Shown here: piece by piece, positions 57,266 through 64,000 of the stretch | How positions within the stretch are numbered: the first letter of the stretch is position 1 | How the letters are laid out: the number at the start of each line of letters is the position of its first letter | Assembly: GCF_018324685.1 (NCBI RefSeq) | Contig: NZ_AP023354.1 | Coordinates: 2,108,001 to 2,172,000, forward strand | Direction: 5' to 3' | DNA length: 64,000 bases | Source: Actinocatenispora sera | Lineage (GTDB): Bacteria > Actinomycetota > Actinomycetes > Mycobacteriales > Micromonosporaceae | The notes under the pieces: model-generated | What the model was told of the DNA's origin: nothing | The model's input: the letters and a program-made list of their open reading frames with translations, nothing else | The model's database searches: none | Translations under genes and position numbers: made by a program

Positions 57266-58449
57266 GGACCAGCATCCGCCGCCTGGTACCGGCGCTGCTC
57301 GGCCTGGTGCTCGTGGCCGGCTGCGGCTCGCAGGGGCTGTCCGGGGTGCAGCTGCCCGGTGGCGCCGGCGGCGGCGGCTACCGGTTGACGATCGAGTTCG
57401 GCAACGTGCTCGACCTGGTCCCGCAGGCGGCCGTGAAGAGCAACGACGTGACGGTCGGCAGCGTCCGATCGGTGACCCGCAAGGGCTGGCACGCGCAAGT
57501 CGAGGTCCAGGTCGACAAGGACGTCGAGCTGCCGGCGAACGCGGTCGCCTCGATCCGGCAGACCAGCCTGCTCGGCGAGAAGTTCGTCGACCTGGACGCG
57601 CCGGCCGACAAGCCGGCGACCGGCCGGCTGCGCGCCGGTGCCACCATCCCGCTGTCCCGGACCAGCCGCAACGTCGAGGCCGAGGAGGTCCTCGGCGCGA
57701 TGTCGCTGCTGCTCAACGGCGGCAGCCTGGAGAAGTTGAAGACGATCAACGACGAGGTGGCCAAGGTCTTCGACGGCCGCGAACCCGACGTCCGGGACAC
57801 GTTGAAGCAGCTGGACACGTTCGTCGGCGGGCTGGACGACCAGAAGAAGCAGATCGTGCGCGCGATCGACGCGCTGGACGCGTTCTCCAGCCAGGTCGCG
57901 AAGCAGAAGAACACGGTCGCGAAGGCGGTCGACGCGCTCGACCCCGGGCTGAAGGTGCTGGACGACCAGAAGAAGCAGCTGATCGACATGCTCGCCGCGG
58001 TCAAGAAGCTCGGCACCGTCGGTACCCGGGTGGTCAAGGAGAGCCGGCAGGACCTGCTGGCGAACCTGAAGTCGCTGCAGCCGACGCTGACCCAGCTGGT
58101 GAAGTCCGGCGACAACCTGCCGAAGTCGGTGGACCAGCTGCTGACCTACCCGTTCCCGCCGAACGTGGGTGGCGCGATCGTCGGTGACTACGTCAACCTG
58201 CACATCACCGTCGATCTCAACGTCACCGACATCCTGTCCAACCTGCTGACCAGCACCCCGGTGGGCGACCGGCAGGGCAAGGTCGCCGACCAGAACGGCT
58301 CGGTGCGGGACCCGAACGAGCCGGGGTCGAAGTCGACCACCGCCGAGCCGGGGCCGACCGACGACAAGGGTCGCAAGCTGCCGGCCGGCGAGTCGAATCC
58401 GCGGCAGGGCGACCTGCTCAGCATCCTGCTGGGAGGGCTGACCGGATGA
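57262..58449 (+). CDS. mceE: Mce family lipoprotein, fifth subunit (MceE/LprN-like)
   Basis: 395 residues, GTG in a 4-bp overlap with mceD. The signal peptide VRTSIRRLVPALLGLVLVAG ends in lipobox LVAGC (Cys at about 21), so the mature protein is lipid anchored, as in MceE/LprN of mycobacteria. MCE domain: YRLTIEFGNVLDLVPQAAVK, SNDVTVGSVRSV, IRQTSLLGEKFVDLDAP. Helical region with QKKQIVRAIDALDAFSSQVA and QKKQLIDML repeats. Confidence 0.92.
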   Translation: MRTSIRRLVPALLGLVLVAGCGSQGLSGVQLPGGAGGGGYRLTIEFGNVLDLVPQAAVKSNDVTVGSVRSVTRKGWHAQVEVQVDKDVELPANAVASIRQTSLLGEKFVDLDAPADKPATGRLRAGATIPLSRTSRNVEAEEVLGAMSLLLNGGSLEKLKTINDEVAKVFDGREPDVRDTLKQLDTFVGGLDDQKKQIVRAIDALDAFSSQVAKQKNTVAKAVDALDPGLKVLDDQKKQLIDMLAAVKKLGTVGTRVVKESRQDLLANLKSLQPTLTQLVKSGDNLPKSVDQLLTYPFPPNVGGAIVGDYVNLHITVDLNVTDILSNLLTSTPVGDRQGKVADQNGSVRDPNEPGSKSTTAEPGPTDDKGRKLPAGESNPRQGDLLSILLGGLTG

Positions 58450-59753
58450 CACCGCGCAGCGTCAAGATCAAGGTGCTGGCCTTCGTACTGGTCAGCGTGC
58501 TCGGCGTCTGCTACGTCGCGGTCCGCTACGTCGGGGTCGGCGCCGCGCTGCTGGGCAACACGTACGAGCTGGCCGCCGACTTCACCAACGCCGGCGGCAT
58601 CTTCACCAACGCCTCCGTCACCTACCGGGGCAGCCCGATCGGCAAGGTGACCTCGGTCGACCTGACCGCCAAGCAGGTACGGGTGACGATGCGCATCGAC
58701 CGCGGGGTGCGGGTGCCACGCGACCTGCGCGCCGTGGTCACCGACCGGTCCGCCGTCGGCGAGCAGTACCTGGACCTGCGCCCGAACACCGCCGCCGGCC
58801 CGTACCTGGCGCCCGGCGACGTGATCCCGGCGAGCAGGACCGGGATCCCGCTGCCGACCGAGACGCTGCTGACCAACCTGGACAAGCTGGTCAGCTCGGT
58901 CGACACCAAGGATCTGCAGGTGGTGGTGACCGAACTCGGCAACGCCTTCCAGGGCAGCGAGGGGTCGCTGCAGCAGATCATCGACTCCAGCGACAAGATC
59001 CTCGCCACCGCCAACCAGGACCTGCCGCAGACCGTCAAGCTGCTGCAGGACGGCCAGACCGTGCTGACCACCCAGCAGGCCAGCGCGGCCGAGATCCGCC
59101 GCTGGGCCAAGGGCCTCGCCGACCTGACCCACACCCTGCGCACCTCCGACGCCGACCTGCGCAAGGTGATCGCGAACGCGCCACCCGCGGCGAAGCAGGT
59201 GTCCGGCCTGCTGCGCGACGTCGACCCGAACATCGGGATGCTACTGGGCAACCTGATCACCGTCGGCGGCATCGCCACCCGCCGGCTGCCGGGCATCAAG
59301 CAGATCCTGGTGGTGTACCCGCTGGACATCGCCGGCGGTTTCACCGTGACGCCGGGCGACGGTACCGCTCATTTCGGGCTGGTGCTCGACGTCGACGATC
59401 CGGCCCCCTGCCAGTACATTCGCACCGGCGTGAAGACGGCCTGCACCGATTCGGAGCGGGCCAGCGGCTCCGCGGTACGCGGCAGCCAGAACGCACCGCG
59501 GCCCACCGGCCCGGAAATCACCCCGGTACCCGAAGGGTCCGGTGCGCTGCCGCCCGGCAGCACGACGTCCGGTTCGACCAGCGGCGGCAGCACGGCCAAG
59601 CCCGGCGCCGATCTCGCCGGGTACGACCCGTCGACCGGGCTGGTGCTCGGACCGGACGGGCAGCCACTACAGTTCGGCGGCACCGGCGGCCAGTACCAGT
59701 TGGCCGGCGACCAGTCCTGGAAGCAGCTGCTGCTCACGGGGCTGGAACCGTGA
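58446..59753 (+). CDS. mceF: Mce family protein, sixth subunit (MceF)
   Basis: 435 residues, ATG overlapping mceE by 4 bp. N-terminal helix VKIKVLAFVLVSVLGVCYVA, MCE domain (YELAADFTNAGGIFTNASVT, YRGSPIGKVTSVDL, VTDRSAVGEQYLDLRPNT), helical region and a C-terminal domain with CQYIRTGVKTAC and a Gly/Ser/Thr-rich tail. Last of the six tunnel subunits. Confidence 0.92.
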   Translation: MTPRSVKIKVLAFVLVSVLGVCYVAVRYVGVGAALLGNTYELAADFTNAGGIFTNASVTYRGSPIGKVTSVDLTAKQVRVTMRIDRGVRVPRDLRAVVTDRSAVGEQYLDLRPNTAAGPYLAPGDVIPASRTGIPLPTETLLTNLDKLVSSVDTKDLQVVVTELGNAFQGSEGSLQQIIDSSDKILATANQDLPQTVKLLQDGQTVLTTQQASAAEIRRWAKGLADLTHTLRTSDADLRKVIANAPPAAKQVSGLLRDVDPNIGMLLGNLITVGGIATRRLPGIKQILVVYPLDIAGGFTVTPGDGTAHFGLVLDVDDPAPCQYIRTGVKTACTDSERASGSAVRGSQNAPRPTGPEITPVPEGSGALPPGSTTSGSTSGGSTAKPGADLAGYDPSTGLVLGPDGQPLQFGGTGGQYQLAGDQSWKQLLLTGLEP

Positions 59754-59775
59754 TCGGAACGGAGCGCAGCACACG

Positions 59776-60549
59776 ATGAGCAAGGGCTCGACGTCGACGA
59801 AGTCGGCCAGCCGGGGCGCGCCGACCAGTTCGGCCGACCGGGGCCGGGCGAAGTCGGCCAACTCCGGATCGACGAAGCGCGGCTCGGCCAAGGGCAAGCC
59901 CGCGGACGAGACCAAGGCCGCAAAATCCGCGGAAGCGGAGGAGCGGGACGCGAACCCGCCCAGGCGCGGCTCGAAGCGCGGGCCGCAGGAGGCCACCAGC
60001 GCCGCCGCGGACGGCCGGCAGACGCCGTGGCAGCCGGTCACCGGGGCGTTCGGGCGGGCCTGGCGCTCGCTCGCCGCGACCCGGGTGGCGGTCGTGGTTC
60101 TCGCGCTGATCCTGGCCGGGGCGCTCGGCGCCGGTGGCTACGCCGGCTGGAAGCACTACCAGTACCGCCAGGACGAGCAGGCCCGTAACGCGGCCGTGTC
60201 GGCGGCGAAGACCACCGTCAGCAACTTCATGAGCATCAGCACCAGGACCGTCGATCATGACCTGAACCGGGTGCTGGCCGGCGCCACCGGCGACTTCAAG
60301 ACCCAGTTCAAGAACGGTATGGGCCAGACGAAGACCGCGGTGGTGGAGAACAAGGTCACCGCGAAGGCGCACGTACTGTGGGCCGGCGTCGTCACCAGCA
60401 AGCGCCGCTCGGCGACCGTACTGGTGGCGATGGACGCCACCGTCAGGAACACGAACGCGCCCAAGGGCCGGCTCGCGCACTACCGGGTCAAGGTGACCAT
60501 GGCCGAGCAGAACGGCAAGTGGCTGGTGTCGGAGCTCCAGTTCGTCTGA
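59776..60549 (+). CDS. Mce-associated membrane protein
   Basis: 257 residues. A disordered Lys/Ser/Arg-rich cytoplasmic stretch (about 1-100), one membrane helix (VAVVVLALILAGALGAGGYAGW) and an extracytoplasmic domain with NTF2-like pattern (AARNAAVSAAKTTVSNFMSI-like ARNAAVSAAKTTVSNFMS, HVLWAGVVTSKRRSATVLVA, KWLVSELQFV). Mas proteins stabilise Mce complexes in mycobacteria. GGAGCGCAGC precedes the ATG. It is 22 bp after mceF, the same operon. Confidence 0.85.
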   Translation: MSKGSTSTKSASRGAPTSSADRGRAKSANSGSTKRGSAKGKPADETKAAKSAEAEERDANPPRRGSKRGPQEATSAAADGRQTPWQPVTGAFGRAWRSLAATRVAVVVLALILAGALGAGGYAGWKHYQYRQDEQARNAAVSAAKTTVSNFMSISTRTVDHDLNRVLAGATGDFKTQFKNGMGQTKTAVVENKVTAKAHVLWAGVVTSKRRSATVLVAMDATVRNTNAPKGRLAHYRVKVTMAEQNGKWLVSELQFV

Positions 60550-60582
60550 TCAACCGCTGCACGCTACGGAGGAAGTCCCGCG

Positions 60583-61803
60583 ATGGCCCGTTTCATCCCA
60601 CGGACGCTGCGCGGCCAGATGCCGGCCAAGGACGGCACCCCGCGCCGCCCGGCCCGCCGCCGGTCCGGCGCCACCCGTAGCCAGCCGGCCCGCAGTACCG
60701 ACGACCGGCGGTACGACGAGCCGCCGGTACCGGCCGACCCGCCGGCCGACCCGGCCGAGTCGTCGACCGACGAACGACGCACCGACGAGCCGTCGACCCT
60801 CGACGAGCCGTTCCACCTTCCCCCGATCGCCGTCGAGCGCACCGACACCGGCTCCGTCGAGTCGAAGTCCACCGGGTTCGCGGACGCCGAGACCGGCGGT
60901 GCCGAGTCGACCGGGGCCGACTCCGACGGCGACCCGTCCGGTCGGCGCGACGGCGCCCGCCGGCCGAGCCCGCGCCCCCGGCCGGGCCGCGCCACGACGT
61001 CCGGTACCGACGCGGCCGGGGACCGCCGACGCCGACCGTCTCCGCGGCCGAAGCCGTCCCGGGCGACCGACGACGCGGACCGGGCGAGCGACGACGCGGA
61101 CCGGGCGAGCGATGACATGGACCGGGGGACCGACGGAGACGGTGCGGCACCGGCGAAGCCGGAGAAGGCGAGGCCGACCCGGCCTCCCGTGAAGGCGCCG
61201 GCACGGCCGAGTTCCGGCAGTCGCGGCGGGAAGAAGCCGAGCCGCGGCAAGCCAGGCAAATCGGGTCCGACCGGCAAGTCCGGTAAGGCGGCGCTGGCGC
61301 GCCGCCGCCGGGCCGAACGCTCGCTCAAGCGGACTCATCGGGCCATCGCGATCCTCGGTCTGCTCGCCGTGCTGGCGCTGGCCGCTGGCGGCAGTGCGTG
61401 GTGGATCCACCAGCGCGACGGCGCCGTCGACCAGGCCAGGGACCACGCGGTCTCGGCCGCCCAGGCGGCCGCACCGGCACTCCTCTCGTACGACTACCGG
61501 ACGTTCGATGCGAGCGTGCGGCGGGCGAAGCCGTACCTCGGCGGGAGCTTCGCGAAGAAGTACGCCAAGACGACGGCGTCGCTGAAGCACTACGCGGTGA
61601 AGCAGAAGGCGATCCTGACCGCGCGGGTGTCCGCCACCAGCGTGGTGTCCGCCCGGTCCGACCAGGTCGTGCTGCTGCTCTACGTCGACCAGTACAAGCA
61701 GAACAGCACGATCACCGGCCAGAAGGTCGACCAGAACCGGGTGGTGCTGACCATGACGCCGATCGCCGGCAAGTGGAAAGTGACGAAGGTCACCGCCATC
61801 TGA
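60583..61803 (+). CDS. Mce-associated membrane protein, long basic N-terminus
   Basis: 406 residues. The first 245 are disordered, rich in Arg, Pro, Asp and Ser, with short repeats such as DDADRASDDADRASDDMD. One membrane helix (IAILGLLAVLALAAGGSAWWI) follows, and then a domain with AVSAAQAAAPALLSYDYRTF, KKYAKTTASLKHYAVKQKAI and GKWKVTKVTAI, parallel to that of the previous gene. GGAGG precedes the ATG. The long N-terminus is unusual in length but not in kind. Confidence 0.82.
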   Translation: MARFIPRTLRGQMPAKDGTPRRPARRRSGATRSQPARSTDDRRYDEPPVPADPPADPAESSTDERRTDEPSTLDEPFHLPPIAVERTDTGSVESKSTGFADAETGGAESTGADSDGDPSGRRDGARRPSPRPRPGRATTSGTDAAGDRRRRPSPRPKPSRATDDADRASDDADRASDDMDRGTDGDGAAPAKPEKARPTRPPVKAPARPSSGSRGGKKPSRGKPGKSGPTGKSGKAALARRRRAERSLKRTHRAIAILGLLAVLALAAGGSAWWIHQRDGAVDQARDHAVSAAQAAAPALLSYDYRTFDASVRRAKPYLGGSFAKKYAKTTASLKHYAVKQKAILTARVSATSVVSARSDQVVLLLYVDQYKQNSTITGQKVDQNRVVLTMTPIAGKWKVTKVTAI

Positions 61804-62232
61804 CGGCGCGTCCGGGTCCCGTCGGGGCGGGAGTCGTGGTTGCAGTCGGCTTTCGCCGCTCTACCGACGGTTGTCTGGTTCGGTGATTCGGGTTTCCGGG
61901 CATGTTGACCGCGTGCCAGCCCTTGACGACCCAGTGGTATCCAGGCACGCTGATCCCTAGCTGCCTCTGCATCGCGCGGAAGCCGGCCGAACGAGAGTTG
62001 GTGTTGTGCTCGGAGGTGTCTCCTCCAGGGCGCTGTTGGCGCCGGCCACGGCCTGGCCTGGACAGCGGTGGGCCGTTCGGCTACACTGCTAGTTTGCGCT
62101 GCCTTCCAACTTCGAGCTCGCCGAAATTGTCTGATTGACCCTGTCTTGGGATCCTATTTGGGCGGTTTTTGGGGAGTCGTTTGGGGTGCGCGCGAAACGG
62201 CCGTCGCTGACAGGTCCTCGGAAGGACGCATC
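61804..62232 (+). promoter_or_regulatory. rpoB upstream region
   Basis: 430 bp without a gene I can support. GGCTACACTG near 62080 has a TACACT-like -10 and may be an rpoB promoter. The leader is T-rich before GGAAGGA at 62220, the rpoB ribosome-binding site. Confidence 0.5.
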
Positions 62233-64000
62233 TTGGCAGCTTCCCGCCCTGCGAAGACCCTGACCACGAGTGCATACGCTCCCCGCCGAGTCTCCTTCGG
62301 CAGGATCACCGAACACCTTGAGGTGCCCAACCTCCTTGCCATCCAGACCGAGTCGTTCGACTGGCTGGTGGGCAACGAGGCCTGGCGCGCTCGCAGTGCC
62401 GATGACTCCGCCGCTCGGAGTGGACTCGCGGAGATCCTGGAGGAGATCAGTCCCATCGAGGACTTCTCCGGCACTATGTCGCTTTCCTTCTCGAACCCTC
62501 GGTTCGACGAGGTGAAGGCGTCGATCGAAGAATGTAAGGAGAAGGACCTCACCTACTGCGCGCCGCTGTTCGTCACCGCGGAGTTCATCAACCACACGAC
62601 TGGCGAGATCAAGAGCCAGACCGTGTTCATGGGTGACTTCCCGATGATGACGAGCAAGGGCACGTTCATCGTCAATGGCACCGAGCGTGTCGTCGTGTCC
62701 CAGTTGGTCCGCTCGCCGGGTGTCTACTTCGACAAGCAGCCCGACAAGACGTCCGACCGCGATGTCTCCAGCGTGAAGGTCATCCCGAGCCGGGGTGCCT
62801 GGCTGGAGTTCGACATCGACAAGCGCGACACCGCCGGTGTGCGCATCGACCGCAAGCGTCGTCAGGCCGTCACCGTCCTGCTCAAGGCCATCGGTTGGTC
62901 GAACGAGCAGATCCGGGAACGGTTCAGCTGGTCCGAGATCATGCTGGCCACCCTGGAGAAGGACCACATCGGCAGCCAGGACGAGGCGCTGCTGGACATC
63001 TACCGCAAGCTGCGGCCGGGTGAGCCGCCGACGCGGGAGAACGCGCAGACGCTGCTCGACAACCTCTTCTTCAACCCGAAGCGGTACGACCTGGCCAAGG
63101 TCGGTCGCTACAAGGTGGACAAGAAGCTGGAACTCGACACGCCCATCACCACCGGGGTGCTGACCGAGGACGACATCGTCTCCACGATCGAATACCTGTG
63201 CCGTCTGCACACCGGCGAGGACGGGTACGACCCGGACGACATCGACCACTTCGGCAACCGTCGGCTGCGCACCGTCGGCGAGCTCATCCAGAACCAGGTC
63301 CGTGTCGGCCTGTCCCGGATGGAGCGCGTCGTGCGGGAGCGCATGACCACGCAGGACGTCGAGGCGATCACGCCGCAGACCCTGATCAACATCCGGCCGG
63401 TGGTGGCCGCGATCAAGGAGTTCTTCGGCACCAGCCAGCTCTCCCAGTTCATGGACCAGGCCAACCCGCTCACGGGTCTGACCCACCGCCGGCGGCTGTC
63501 GGCGCTGGGCCCGGGCGGTCTGTCCCGGGACCGGGCGGGCATGGAGGTCCGTGACGTCCACCCGTCCCACTACGGCCGGATGTGCCCGATCGAGACGCCG
63601 GAAGGCCCGAACATCGGCCTGATCGGCGCGCTGGCCGCGTTCGCGCGGGTCAACGCGTTCGGCTTCATCGAGACGCCGTACCGGAAGGTGATCGAGGGCA
63701 AGGTCACCGACGAGGTGCAGTACCTGACCGCCGACGAGGAGGACAGGTACGTCATCGCGCAGGCCAACGCGCAGCTGACCGAGGACGGGTCGTTCGTCGA
63801 GGACACCGTGCTGGTCCGTCGTAAGGGCGGCGAGTTCGAGGCCGTCGCGCCGGGAGCCGTCGACTACATCGACGTCTCGCCGCGGCAGATGGTCTCCGTC
63901 GCCACCGCGATGATCCCGTTCCTGGAGCACGACGACGCGAACCGCGCCCTGATGGGTGCGAACATGCAGCGTCAGGCGGTGCCGCTGATCAAGGCGGAGT
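62233..64000 (+). CDS. rpoB: RNA polymerase beta subunit, N-terminal half (cut by window)
   Basis: 589 codons are visible and the frame is open at the right edge. TTG start with GGAAGGA 6 nt upstream; the protein begins [80 protein letters not shown] and [11 protein letters not shown] are invariant. The rifampicin region reads [20 protein letters not shown] then [18 protein letters not shown]. The resistance hot spots corresponding to E. coli Asp516, His526, Arg529 and Ser531 are wild type; positions 518 and 522 are Ala and Thr. Confidence 0.98.
   Translation, partial: MAASRPAKTLTTSAYAPRRVSFGRITEHLEVPNLLAIQTESFDWLVGNEAWRARSADDSAARSGLAEILEEISPIEDFSGTMSLSFSNPRFDEVKASIEECKEKDLTYCAPLFVTAEFINHTTGEIKSQTVFMGDFPMMTSKGTFIVNGTERVVVSQLVRSPGVYFDKQPDKTSDRDVSSVKVIPSRGAWLEFDIDKRDTAGVRIDRKRRQAVTVLLKAIGWSNEQIRERFSWSEIMLATLEKDHIGSQDEALLDIYRKLRPGEPPTRENAQTLLDNLFFNPKRYDLAKVGRYKVDKKLELDTPITTGVLTEDDIVSTIEYLCRLHTGEDGYDPDDIDHFGNRRLRTVGELIQNQVRVGLSRMERVVRERMTTQDVEAITPQTLINIRPVVAAIKEFFGTSQLSQFMDQANPLTGLTHRRRLSALGPGGLSRDRAGMEVRDVHPSHYGRMCPIETPEGPNIGLIGALAAFARVNAFGFIETPYRKVIEGKVTDEVQYLTADEEDRYVIAQANAQLTEDGSFVEDTVLVRRKGGEFEAVAPGAVDYIDVSPRQMVSVATAMIPFLEHDDANRALMGANMQRQAVPLIKAE

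Noticed and set aside
61790-62138. Short frames on both strands before rpoB
   Set aside because: They overlap each other, have no supported ribosome-binding site or recognisable family, and lie in the expected rpoB promoter/leader region.
63430-63510. Rifampicin resistance substitution in rpoB
   Set aside because: The main resistance positions keep the sensitive residues. The Ala and Thr at positions equivalent to 518 and 522 are more likely lineage variation than selected resistance.

Overview
The window reads as the chromosome of a high-GC actinomycete. Codon use is strongly GC-biased and GTG/TTG starts are common. WhiJ-like XRE/DUF397 pairs and actinomycete integrative conjugative elements (AICEs) are present. 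The conserved block rpmG-hadAB-tRNA-Trp-secE-nusG-rplKA-rplJL-(mkl/mce)-rpoB is typical of actinobacteria. A Micromonosporaceae-like host is my inference, not something I could search.

Layout. Positions 1-2400 are core genes (partial histidine phosphatase, alpha/beta hydrolase, YjbR, YajQ) ending in an intact tRNA-Tyr. This tRNA is the attachment site of two AICEs in tandem. A 59-bp copy of the tRNA 3' half occurs at 2353, 17073 and 33836. Element 1 (2353-17131) is written mostly on the minus strand. It carries int, xis, a Prim-Pol/DUF3631 replication pair, an FtsK-type translocase, a DUF2637 protein and then a run of very small genes. Six of the gene units in that run are each followed by a 40-45 bp structured element resembling the T-arm plus acceptor helix of a tRNA. 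A GntR-HTH/P-loop fusion regulator with three operator half-sites and a PIN-like protein close the element. Element 2 (17073-33894) is a pSAM2-type element on the plus strand: pra, FtsK, DUF2637, RepSA, xis, int. Its cargo is a KAP NTPase, an XRE/DUF397 pair, an MFS transporter, a second XRE regulator, a membrane protein, and a small cluster with a catalytically degenerate Prim-Pol-like protein and a GGDEF protein.

From 33894 to about 35640 lies a graveyard of further elements. It holds a flank homologous to the left end of element 1, a frameshifted IS5-type transposase end, a HIT protein, and a decayed copy of element 2's 24.5-25.4 kb region. From 35656 to 42385 are ordinary chromosomal genes: VOC proteins, TetR, DUF899, an isochorismatase-like hydrolase and a membrane GAF-GGDEF-EAL protein.

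From 42477 to the end is the translation/transcription core: tRNA-Thr, tRNA-Met, rpmG, a hadAB-like pair, tRNA-Trp, secE, nusG, rplK, rplA, an L10 leader with an attenuator, rplJ and rplL. A complete mce lipid-import operon follows (Mkl ATPase, two YrbE permeases, six Mce proteins, two Mce-associated membrane proteins), then the first 589 codons of rpoB.

The most unusual signal is the array of T-arm-like elements at 11.8-14.0 kb. Stem sequences differ between copies with compensatory changes while the T-loop stays constant, and each downstream copy sits 6-17 nt after a stop codon.
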